A program made the translations under genes and the position numbers. Below the pieces are notes generated by a model. That model was not told where the DNA came from, did not search any database, and was given only the letters and a program-made list of their open reading frames with translations. A stretch of 64,000 nt of DNA from Alitabrizicola rongguiensis. Its GTDB lineage: Bacteria; Pseudomonadota; Alphaproteobacteria; Rhodobacterales; Rhodobacteraceae. Within the stretch, counting starts at the first letter, position 1. Each line of letters opens with the position of its first letter. The DNA lies in contig NZ_JAKENF010000002.1 in the NCBI RefSeq assembly GCF_021491355.1, forward strand, positions 248,001 through 312,000. The letters run 5' to 3'. This document shows positions 51,698 through 59,331 of the stretch, piece after piece.

Positions 51698-52672
51698 ATG
51701 ACAAAAAGCGCAAACATCTTCTCACCCTCGCGCGAGCCGCTTTCGCTTGCCGTTCTGGTTCTGCCGCATGCCTCGATCCTGGAAGTGGCCTCGACGCTGG
51801 ACCCGCTGAGGTCGGCGAACCGGCATCTGGGCGAGGAGCGGTTTCGCTGGCGGGTGATCTCGCCCGACGGGGTGTCGGTGCCGCTGACCTGCGGGATCAA
51901 GCTGCCCTCAAGCGGGCCGCTCGCCTCGGCCGAGGGGGCCGATGCGCTGGTCGTCATCGCTGGTTTTCGTCAGGCGGAGGTGGCGACAGGTCCGCTGATC
52001 CGTGACATCCGCCGGATCGCGCCGCGGTTCCGGGCGATCGGCGGGATCGATGCCGGGTCGTGGGTTCTGGCCCGCGCCGGTCTGCTCGACGGCCATCGTG
52101 CGACGGTGCATTGGGAGGATCTGGAGGATTTCGCCGCCGCCCATCCGCAGGTGGATGTGGTGCCGGACCGCTTCGTCATCTCCGGCGCCCGCTTCACGGC
52201 CGGAGGGGCAGCCCCCGCCGCCGATCTCATGCTGCACCTGATCCGCGCGCGCTATGGCGCCGCCCTCGCCCTGCAGGTCGCCGCAAGTTTCATCACCACC
52301 GCGCGCGACGGATCGGAGCCGCAGACGAGCCCGCCGACGCCAGATCCGCATCTCGACCCGCGGGTGGCGGCCGCCATCGCCCGGATGGAGGCGCGGATCG
52401 ACGCGCCGGAACCGGCCGCCCGCACCGCCCGCGCCATCGGCATCTCGACGCGGAGGCTGGAGGGGCTGTTCCGCGACACGCTCGGCACCACGCCGGGGCA
52501 GCACGCGCTCGACCTGCGCCTTCAGGCAGCGCGGCGGATGCTGGTGGATACGCGCCACCCCGTGCAGGAGGTGGCGCTGCGGACAGGCTTTTCCTCGCCC
52601 TCGGCCTTTTCGCGGGCCTTCCGTCGCCGCTTCGGGATAAGCCCGCTCGATCAGCGGCGGGCCATCGCCTGA
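51698..52672 (+). CDS. GlxA/CdhR-type AraC-family regulator
   Basis: A 324-residue activator. It has a DJ-1/PfpI-like N-terminal domain (about 15-190; HASILEVASTLDPLRSANR and GGIDAGSWVLARAGLLDG) and a C-terminal AraC DNA-binding domain (about 225-320; ISTRRLEGLFRDTLGTTPG and ALRTGFSSPSAFSRAFRRRF). In Pseudomonas, CdhR and GbdR of this class control carnitine and betaine genes. It is divergent from BKACE across a 69-base gap. A CGATT/AATCG inverted repeat (51681-51695) lies just before its ATG. Confidence 0.88.
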   Translation: MTKSANIFSPSREPLSLAVLVLPHASILEVASTLDPLRSANRHLGEERFRWRVISPDGVSVPLTCGIKLPSSGPLASAEGADALVVIAGFRQAEVATGPLIRDIRRIAPRFRAIGGIDAGSWVLARAGLLDGHRATVHWEDLEDFAAAHPQVDVVPDRFVISGARFTAGGAAPAADLMLHLIRARYGAALALQVAASFITTARDGSEPQTSPPTPDPHLDPRVAAAIARMEARIDAPEPAARTARAIGISTRRLEGLFRDTLGTTPGQHALDLRLQAARRMLVDTRHPVQEVALRTGFSSPSAFSRAFRRRFGISPLDQRRAIA

Positions 52673-52675
52673 CGG

Positions 52676-54103
52676 TCAGTCGCCCTGATTGAGCAGCACC
52701 GACGGATCACCCGACACGGGTGGGGCATAGAAGGTCAGACGGATTGCTTCCATGATGAGTTGGGGCGGTGCCATCTGGGTTGAAAGCTCGATGATCCGGG
52801 CCTGCAGGTCAGCAACCTCGGACGGCATTTCGGCTGCAAGATTGGTCGCCTCCGCCGGATCGTCCTTGAGGTTGAACAGCTCGATCGCGGGGGGCAGCGA
52901 CGCTTTCCAGACGAGCTTCCAGTCGCCTTCGCGGACCGCGCCCATCAGCGGATCGACGTTGTAGACAATCTCGGTGCGCGGCGACGTCGCGCCATCGGCG
53001 ATGACTGGCCACATGTCCATCCCGTCGAGCGGCTTGGATTTTGCCGTGCTGCCGCCGGCCAGATCGGCCAGCGTCGGGAACATGTCGACGACATGCATCA
53101 GCCCGTCATGCTTCCCTGGCTTCACATGGTCGGGCCAGTTGGCCAGCGCCGCGACCTTGGTCCCGCCCTCGTAGATCGTGCCCTTGCCGTCGCGCAGCGG
53201 CGCGTTCGAGGCGGGAAGCCCGCCCTCGACCTTGGTATCTCCGGCAAAAAGCGAGTTGACCACGCCGCCATTGTCGCTGTGGAAGACGATCAGCGTGTTG
53301 TCCCGCATCCCCTTCTCATCGAGCGCCTTGACGACGCGACCGACCTGGTCATCGACGACGGCCACCATCGCGGCATAGGCCTGCTTGTTCGGGTCCTTGA
53401 TGTCGGGGAAGCGGTCCAGATACTCCTTGGGCGCCTGATAGGGCGTGTGGGGGGCCGTGAAGGCGAGGTAGAGGAAGAACGGCTCCTTGCCATCCTGTTC
53501 CTTGATCACCTTCACCGCCTCGTCACCGAACAGGATGTTGTCGTAGCCGGCCTCCACCACCGGCTCGTTGCCGCGATACCAGTCCGGAACGCCATGCGAT
53601 TCATGGGTGAAATGGTCGATCTCGCCCACGGTCGCGCCGTAAAAGCTTTCAAAGCCCCGCTGCATCGGCCACATGTTGGCGTCAGCATGGCCGAGGTGCC
53701 ACTTGCCCACCATCGCGGTGTGGTAGCCGGCATCCTTGAGCATCTGCGGCAGCATGTATTCGTCCAGCGGTACGCCATAGGTGCCAGCACCGGGGATCAC
53801 GCCGATCTGCAGGCCATAGCGCAGCGGATAGCGGCCGGTCATCAGCGCGGCCCGCGTGGGCGTGCACATCGGCTGGACGTAGAAATTGGTCAGTTCCGCG
53901 CCGGTCTTGGCAAGTTCATCGAGCGTTGGCGTCGGAATCGACGAGCCCTGGTAGCCCGTATCGGCATAGCCAAGGTCGTCGGCGACGATGTAGACGATGT
54001 TCGGTCGCGGCGCATCCTGGGCGGCGGCCTGCGCCACACCAAGGGCGCAAGCTACTCCGAAAAGACGGCCAAGAACGCGGCCGGCAACGGGGAGGACTGA
54101 CAT
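52676..54103 (-). CDS. Periplasmic arylsulfatase-type sulfatase
   Basis: A 475-residue exported sulfatase. The signal peptide covers about residues 1-29 (ending AQAAAQ). Metal ligands are in NIVYIVADDLGYAD. The formylglycine motif is the Cys type, MCTPTRAALMTGRYP (Cys about 77), so activation needs a sulfatase-modifying factor not seen here. KWHLGH and HSDNGG complete the active site. It starts 93 bases past the ABC permease stop on the same strand and could be read through from that operon. The substrate is unknown. The ATG at 54103 gives a clean signal sequence; 21 upstream codons were dropped. Confidence 0.87.
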   Translation of the reverse strand: MSVLPVAGRVLGRLFGVACALGVAQAAAQDAPRPNIVYIVADDLGYADTGYQGSSIPTPTLDELAKTGAELTNFYVQPMCTPTRAALMTGRYPLRYGLQIGVIPGAGTYGVPLDEYMLPQMLKDAGYHTAMVGKWHLGHADANMWPMQRGFESFYGATVGEIDHFTHESHGVPDWYRGNEPVVEAGYDNILFGDEAVKVIKEQDGKEPFFLYLAFTAPHTPYQAPKEYLDRFPDIKDPNKQAYAAMVAVVDDQVGRVVKALDEKGMRDNTLIVFHSDNGGVVNSLFAGDTKVEGGLPASNAPLRDGKGTIYEGGTKVAALANWPDHVKPGKHDGLMHVVDMFPTLADLAGGSTAKSKPLDGMDMWPVIADGATSPRTEIVYNVDPLMGAVREGDWKLVWKASLPPAIELFNLKDDPAEATNLAAEMPSEVADLQARIIELSTQMAPPQLIMEAIRLTFYAPPVSGDPSVLLNQGD

Positions 54104-54196
54104 GGGGTCACCATTCTTGTTGTGCTCGATGGCGCGGAACCTGCCACCGGCTGGCAGCACCGTCAATGCAACGCAGCGTGAGGGCCGATCGCCACG

Positions 54197-54973
54197 TCAG
54201 GCGACCCGCTTGGGCATCCGGCCTTCGAACCAGCGGTAAAGGAGCACGATCAGCCCTGTCAGGCACATGTAAACAGCGGCGAGGAACAGGAGCGGTTCGT
54301 AGATGATGAAGGTGTCCTGCCGGATCCGGCCGACCACCGCATAGATCTCCATGACCGTGATGGTCGAGACCAGCGGCGTCGCCTTCAGCTGAAGCACCGT
54401 CTCGCCGCCGATCGTCGGCAGGACGCGGTGGATTGCCTGTGGCAGCCAGATGCGGCGCAGGGCCGTGAAGCGCGGCATGCCCATCGCCCTGGCGGCTTCG
54501 AGCTGACCATGCGGCACGCCCTTGAAGGCGCCTCGCATCACCTCGCCCTCATAGCCTGCCACCGACAGCGACAGCGCCACCACCGCATAGGGCCAGGCCT
54601 GCCGCAACAGCGGCCAGAGATCGGACTCGCGGATCCAGGGGATCGAGGGGAAAAGCGAGCCGAGGCCGTAGTAGAGAAGCCAGAGTTGCATCAGCAGCGG
54701 CGTGCCGCGGATGACGGTGCAGAACACCCGTGCGGGGACGGCGAGGTACCAGGGACCGGCGGCCTGGGCCAGACCGATGGGGATCGCCAGCAGCATCCCG
54801 ATCACCATCGTGACGATGGTGATCCAGATCGTGCGCCAGATGCCTTGCAGGATCAGCGTCTGGTACTTGGGATTCTCGAGCCAGGACCAGTTGAGCAGGA
54901 ATATGCAGGCCAGCACCAGAGCGACCGCGATTGCGATCATCACGATGCGATGGGGCTTAAGGAAATCCGTCAT
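54197..54973 (-). CDS. Polar amino-acid ABC transporter permease (HisM/ArtM-like)
   Basis: A 258-residue inner-membrane permease with about five helices. The EAA loop that docks on the ATPase reads QLEAARAMGMPRFTALRRIW (about 150-170). The first 15 or more residues are hydrophobic after MTDFLKPHR. The family transports basic or polar amino acids. Its start overlaps the partner permease stop by 4 bases (ATGA); 11 upstream codons were rejected. Arginine or a related guanidino compound is the likely cargo, judging from the divergent AruH/AruI-like genes. Confidence 0.9.
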   Translation of the reverse strand: MTDFLKPHRIVMIAIAVALVLACIFLLNWSWLENPKYQTLILQGIWRTIWITIVTMVIGMLLAIPIGLAQAAGPWYLAVPARVFCTVIRGTPLLMQLWLLYYGLGSLFPSIPWIRESDLWPLLRQAWPYAVVALSLSVAGYEGEVMRGAFKGVPHGQLEAARAMGMPRFTALRRIWLPQAIHRVLPTIGGETVLQLKATPLVSTITVMEIYAVVGRIRQDTFIIYEPLLFLAAVYMCLTGLIVLLYRWFEGRMPKRVA

Positions 54974-55707
54974 CTGCTCATGACCCTCTGCCCGCGGCGC
55001 GCCCATTTCTCGATCCGGCCGAACAGCACGGTCGAGAGCAGCGAGATGGCGAGATACAGCGCCATGGCGGCCAAATAGAAGGTGAAGAAGGCCTTGGTCG
55101 TCGCCGCAGCCTGATAGGTGGCCTTGGTGAGCTCGGAAAAGCCGATCACGGCCAGAAGCGCGGTATCCTTGGTGGCGTTCAGCCAGAGGTTCGCAAGGCC
55201 CGGAATGGCGTTCGAGGTCATCAATGGAAGGGTGATGCGCCGGGCGGTCAGCATGGGCGTCATGCCCATGGCGCGGGCAGCCTCGATCTGGCCGTGCGGC
55301 ACGGCCTGGATGGCCCCGCGCAGCACTTCGGTCGAATAGGCGCCCTGCACCACGCCCAGGACGGCTATACCGGTTATGAGCGGCGGCAGCACGATGCGTT
55401 CATGCCCCAGCCCGATCAGGATTTCATTGATGAGACCCGGCACGGCATAGAACAGGATCAGGATCAGGACGAGTTCGGGAACCGCCCGGACGATGGTCGT
55501 GTAGACGGCCAGCAGGTCGCGGGTGATCGGCCCACCATAGAGCTTGCCGAAGGCGCCCATGATGCCAATCGCCAGCCCGAGCGCATAGGCCCCGACCGCA
55601 ATGACCATCGTGTTGGCGAGGCCGAGCAGCAGTGTCCCCCCCCAGCCGGGAGGGGACAGCGCCAGGAGTTCGAAGGGCGATGCGGCCATGGCCGCAAGGG
55701 GCATCAT
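54970..55707 (-). CDS. Polar amino-acid ABC transporter permease (HisQ/ArtQ-like)
   Basis: A 245-residue permease partner. The EAA loop is QIEAARAMGMTPMLTARRIT (about 145-165), and helices cover about 22-45, 60-90, 105-130, 185-205 and 210-235. The start has two adjacent ATGs with a distant GAGG; the first is given. It begins 13 bases after the binding-protein stop and overlaps the second permease by 4 bases, consistent with a heterodimeric channel. Confidence 0.9.
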   Translation of the reverse strand: MMPLAAMAASPFELLALSPPGWGGTLLLGLANTMVIAVGAYALGLAIGIMGAFGKLYGGPITRDLLAVYTTIVRAVPELVLILILFYAVPGLINEILIGLGHERIVLPPLITGIAVLGVVQGAYSTEVLRGAIQAVPHGQIEAARAMGMTPMLTARRITLPLMTSNAIPGLANLWLNATKDTALLAVIGFSELTKATYQAAATTKAFFTFYLAAMALYLAISLLSTVLFGRIEKWARRGQRVMSR

Positions 55708-55720
55708 GGCCGGAGCGTCC

Positions 55721-56494
55721 TCAGTTCGACGCGCCGTAGATGTCGAACGGGAAGTACTTCGCGGTGATGGTCGCGTAGGTCCCGTCCTCGCGCAGCGCGG
55801 CGATGGCGGCGTTCAGCTTGGGCAGCAGCGGGTCGCCCTTACGCAGGCCGGCGCCAACGCCAGCCCCCAGGATCGTCGGGTCATCGGCCACGGCGCCCAC
55901 GTTCTCGCAGCAGGCCTTGCCCGCATCGCTTTCGAGGAAGGCCTGGAGCGCGATCGAGTCCGCCATCACGGCATCGATGCGGCCGGCGGCGAGGTCCTGG
56001 TTGGCCTCATCCTGGGTCTGGTAGGACTTCACTTCGGCAGCGGTCGGGCCGAAATACTTGTTCACGTAGTTCTCGTGGATGGTCGAGACCTGCACACCGA
56101 TGATCTTGCCGGCAAGACCTTCCGCGGTCGGCGTGATGCCCGACCCCTTGGCCGCCATGACGATAGCCGGGGTGTTGTAGTACTTGTCGGTGAAGTCGAT
56201 GGTCTGCTTCCGCTCGTCGGTGATCGACATCGACGACATGATCATGTCGATCTGGCCCGAGGTCAGCGCGGGGATGATGCCGTCCCAGGCAGTCGGCGTG
56301 AGGACGCATTCGATCTCGGCCTTGGCGCAGAGCGCATTCATGAAATCGACCTCCCAGCCGACCCAGTTGCCGCTCGCATCGGGCGATGTGAAGGGCGGAT
56401 AGGGCTCGGCGGCGACACCGACCTTCACCGGGTTTGCCAGCGCGGCAGTACCCATCAGCAGGGTAGCCACGAGGGTCAGGGCAAGTTTCTTCAT
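55721..56494 (-). CDS. Amino-acid ABC transporter periplasmic binding protein
   Basis: A 257-residue family-3 solute-binding protein. The signal peptide MKKLALTLVATLLMGTAALA is cut near residue 20. The mature start VKVGVAAEPYPPF, then GWEVDFMNALCAKAE and DMIMSSMSITDERK are characteristic of basic and polar amino-acid receptors. Two cysteine pairs may stabilise the lobes (CAKAEIEC, and CC near 190). GGAGAG precedes the ATG. It lies second in the operon, after the ATPase gene. Confidence 0.92.
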   Translation of the reverse strand: MKKLALTLVATLLMGTAALANPVKVGVAAEPYPPFTSPDASGNWVGWEVDFMNALCAKAEIECVLTPTAWDGIIPALTSGQIDMIMSSMSITDERKQTIDFTDKYYNTPAIVMAAKGSGITPTAEGLAGKIIGVQVSTIHENYVNKYFGPTAAEVKSYQTQDEANQDLAAGRIDAVMADSIALQAFLESDAGKACCENVGAVADDPTILGAGVGAGLRKGDPLLPKLNAAIAALREDGTYATITAKYFPFDIYGASN

Positions 56495-56528
56495 TTCAGT
56501 TTACTCTCCGTGTTGTGATGCCGGGTTC

Positions 56529-57320
56529 TCAGCCCAGGCTTTTCAGGAACTTTTGCAGCCGTTCGGACCGGGGCGCGCCGAACACCTGTTCGGGCGGTCC
56601 CTGCTCTTCGACGAGGCCGTTGTACAGATACATGACGTGGTTCGACACCTCGCGGGCGAACTTCATCTCGTGCGTGACCAGAATCATTGTCCGCCCCTCG
56701 GCGGCCAGATCGCGGATCACGCTCAGGACCTCGCCCACCAGTTCGGGGTCGAGAGCCGAAGTGGGCTCGTCGAACAGCATGGCGCGCGGTTCGATCGCTA
56801 GCGCCCGGGCGATGGCCGCCCGCTGCTGCTGACCACCCGACAGATAGGCCGGATAGGCGTCCTTCTTTGCCAGAAGCCCGACGCGGTCCAGCAGCCGTTC
56901 GGCGATCGCGACTGCCTGGTCCTTCGGGACCTTTAGCACATGGACCGGAACCTCGATGAGGTTCTGCAGGATCGTCATGTGCGACCAGAGATTGAAGGAC
57001 TGGAACACCATCCCTAGATGCTGGCGTGCGTGCTCGATCTGGCGTCGGTCGGCGGGCGAGCCGTCCGGACGCATCCGGATCTCTTCGCCGCCGATGATGA
57101 TCTTGCCCGAGGTCGGGGTCTCGAGGAAGTTGATGCAGCGCAGCATCGTCGACTTGCCCGAACCGGAGCCGCCGATCACCGCCACGACATCCCCCTCGCA
57201 GGCGGTCAGGGACACGCCTTTGAGGACTTCGATCTCACCGAAGGATTTATGCAGGTTCTCGATCCTGATCCGCTCTGGACGCGGGCCGGACGCCTTGCCC
57301 TCTCGGGCCGTCACCGTCAT
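56529..57320 (-). CDS. Amino-acid ABC transporter ATPase (HisP/ArtP-like)
   Basis: A 263-residue ATPase. Walker A is GGSGSGKSTMLRCIN (about 50-64), the Q-loop is MVFQSFNLWSHMT, the signature is LSGGQQQRAAIARALA, Walker B is MLFDEPTSALDPE and the switch His is in VTHEMKFARE. FLETPTSG is typical of the polar amino-acid subclass. It is the first gene of the four-gene uptake operon and diverges from the TetR gene over 124 bases holding two candidate operators. Confidence 0.94.
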   Translation of the reverse strand: MTVTAREGKASGPRPERIRIENLHKSFGEIEVLKGVSLTACEGDVVAVIGGSGSGKSTMLRCINFLETPTSGKIIIGGEEIRMRPDGSPADRRQIEHARQHLGMVFQSFNLWSHMTILQNLIEVPVHVLKVPKDQAVAIAERLLDRVGLLAKKDAYPAYLSGGQQQRAAIARALAIEPRAMLFDEPTSALDPELVGEVLSVIRDLAAEGRTMILVTHEMKFAREVSNHVMYLYNGLVEEQGPPEQVFGAPRSERLQKFLKSLG

Positions 57321-57375
57321 TCGTGCTTCGCTCCCTGAAGCGCATATGGGGATCGGTCTTCATGCCGATTCTGAC

Positions 57376-57417
57376 TTGCAGTAAGGCAACCCGATTGCAA
57401 TTATGCAAGCGTATAAT
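57376..57417. promoter_or_regulatory. Two TTGC-N6-GCAA palindromes and a TATAAT box
   Basis: Palindromes TTGC-AGTAAG-GCAA (57376-57389) and TTGC-AATTAT-GCAA (57395-57408) start exactly 19 bases apart. A consensus TATAAT follows at 57412-57417, about 28 bases before the TetR ATG. They sit between the divergent transporter and TetR genes, where an autoregulating TetR protein would bind. No good -35 hexamer is found at normal spacing; one would overlap the operators. Assigning the sites to this TetR is inference. Confidence 0.6.
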
Positions 57418-57444
57418 ACGGAATCGGCAGGCTCTCGCGCTCAA

Positions 57445-58089
57445 ATGACTGGCGAACGCAGGAAATTCAGGCGCGAAGGCGAGGAAGCGCGGCGCGAGGC
57501 ATTGATTGCCGCGTCGCTTTCCCTTGCGTCAAAAGGTGGCGCCGAAGCTCTGACGGTGCGGGCGATCGCCGAACAGGCGGGTGTCACACAGGGTCTGATT
57601 CGGCATTACTTCCACAGCAAGGAAGACCTGACCCGGGCTGCCTATGCCGCCCTGATGGATAGGATGATCCGCACCTCGGATGCACTTCTGGCCGAGGCTC
57701 CGGCCGAGCCCGCGGCCCGGTTGGCCAGCTTCGTCTCGGCCTCGCTCCGCCCGCCGGTCATGGATACCGAGGAACTGGTGCTCTGGGCGGCCTTCCTGCA
57801 CCGCCTGCGCGCCGACCCCGAGATGCGGACGGTGCACGAGACGCGCTACCTCGCCTTCCGCGACAGGTTGCAGGCGCTGATCGCAGCCGCCCTGCCCCCG
57901 GGAACGCCGCAGCACACGCTCCGTGCCCGTGCCATCGCCTGCAACGCGGTGATCGACGGACTTTGGCTGGAAGGCTCGGCCCTGCCCGAGGCGTTCGGCC
58001 CGAATGAAATCCTGACCATCGGGCTGACCTCGGTCGGCGCGATCGTCGGCTTGGACCTTATCCCCTACCTGCCGGAGGCCGCAGCATGA
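57445..58089 (+). CDS. TetR-family regulator
   Basis: A 214-residue repressor. The N-terminal HTH (about 15-60) has RREALIAASLSLASKGG, VRAIAEQAGVTQGLIRHYF and HSKEDLTRAAY, close to the BetI type. The C-terminal half is the ligand/dimer domain. The ATG at 57445 is preferred because a TATAAT box lies at 57412-57417; a start at 57403 would precede the promoter. It overlaps the transaminase gene by 4 bases (ATGA), so it is co-expressed with the AruHI-like enzymes and likely controls both sides. Confidence 0.88.
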   Translation: MTGERRKFRREGEEARREALIAASLSLASKGGAEALTVRAIAEQAGVTQGLIRHYFHSKEDLTRAAYAALMDRMIRTSDALLAEAPAEPAARLASFVSASLRPPVMDTEELVLWAAFLHRLRADPEMRTVHETRYLAFRDRLQALIAAALPPGTPQHTLRARAIACNAVIDGLWLEGSALPEAFGPNEILTIGLTSVGAIVGLDLIPYLPEAAA

Positions 58090-59273
58090 GATACACCACC
58101 ATCACCGAACGTCTGGCCGGGCTCGGAGGGGCAAAGTGGGAGGTTCACGCCCTGGCCCGCAAGCTCAAGACGCAAGGCCGCGACATCATCGAATTGACCA
58201 TCGGCGAGCCTGACGTCCCGACGCCGCCCGAGCTGATGGAGATCGCCGGCACGTCCATGCGCGTGGGCCGCACCGGCTATTCAAATGGCCGCGGTGAACC
58301 CGCGCTTCTGAAGGCCCTGTCCGACCGCTACACCGCCCGTCGCGGCCGCAAGATCGGGACCGACCAGATCATGTGCTTCCCCGGCACGCAGACGACCCTG
58401 TTCGCTGTGCTGCACGCCCTTGTCGAACAAGGCGACGAGGTGCTGATGGGCGACCCGATGTACGCGACCTACGAAGGCCTCGTCGCCGCGACCGGGGCGA
58501 CGCTCGTGCCGGTGCCGCTGCGGCCCGAGCATGGCTTCCGGATGCAGGCCGCGGATGTCGAGGCGCGCGTCACGCCACGGACACGGCTTCTGTTCCTGAA
58601 CTCGCCCCACAACCCGACCGGCGCAGTCCTGACACCCGCCGAAATCCTTGCCCTTGGCGAAGTCGCGAAAAAGCACGACCTCTGGATCCTCTGCGACGAG
58701 GTCTACGAGGATCTGGTTTTCCCCGGCACGAAGTTCACCTCGCCGCTGGATTTCCCCGATCTGGCCGAGCGGGTGATCGTTGCCTCCTCGATCTCCAAGT
58801 CCCATGCCGCGCCCGGCTTCCGCTCAGGCTGGTGCGTCGGCCCGGCAGAGTTCTGCGCCAAGCTCCTGCCCCTGTCAGAGACCATGCTGTTCGGCAATCA
58901 GCCCTTCATTGCCGACATGACCGCCGAGGCGGTGTCGAAGCCTTCGCCCGTTGCCGCCGGTATGGTCGAGCGGTTCCAGCGCCGCGCTTCGTTGATCCAC
59001 GACCGGCTGGATGGTGTTGCGGGCCTGCGCGTCCAACGCCCCGAGGCGGGAATGTTCGCCCTGCTCGACGCCCGCGCGTCAGGCATGACCGGCCGTGACT
59101 TCGCACTGGACCTTCTGGAGCGCGGTGGCGTGGCGCTGATGCCGGGCGAAAGCTTCGGCGAGGCTCTTGGCGGCTGGCTGCGGGTTGGCCTGACCCAGCC
59201 GGACGAACTGATCGCGGCTGCCTGCGACCGGATCGCCGCGCATGTCGGCCGCCTGCAAGGGGAAGCGGCATGA
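58086..59273 (+). CDS. Class I aminotransferase, AruH-like (arginine:pyruvate transaminase)
   Basis: A 395-residue fold-type I PLP transaminase. The PLP Lys is in SSISKSHAAPGFRSGW (about 232), with SPHNPTGAVL (about 178) and the Asp-x-x-Tyr segment CDEVYEDLVF (about 202). The C-terminal Arg for the substrate carboxylate is in LRVGLTQ (about 370). It starts MRYTTITERLAGLGGAKW, similar to Pseudomonas AruH. AruH gives 2-ketoarginine, the substrate of AruI, and an AruI-like gene follows 58 bases later. Another amino acid cannot be excluded. Confidence 0.82.
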   Translation: MRYTTITERLAGLGGAKWEVHALARKLKTQGRDIIELTIGEPDVPTPPELMEIAGTSMRVGRTGYSNGRGEPALLKALSDRYTARRGRKIGTDQIMCFPGTQTTLFAVLHALVEQGDEVLMGDPMYATYEGLVAATGATLVPVPLRPEHGFRMQAADVEARVTPRTRLLFLNSPHNPTGAVLTPAEILALGEVAKKHDLWILCDEVYEDLVFPGTKFTSPLDFPDLAERVIVASSISKSHAAPGFRSGWCVGPAEFCAKLLPLSETMLFGNQPFIADMTAEAVSKPSPVAAGMVERFQRRASLIHDRLDGVAGLRVQRPEAGMFALLDARASGMTGRDFALDLLERGGVALMPGESFGEALGGWLRVGLTQPDELIAAACDRIAAHVGRLQGEAA

Positions 59274-59331
59274 TACCCCGAATTTTCTGCGACAATTCAT
59301 TAGCTTCTCAGGAATGCGGAAGGTTGCGCTG

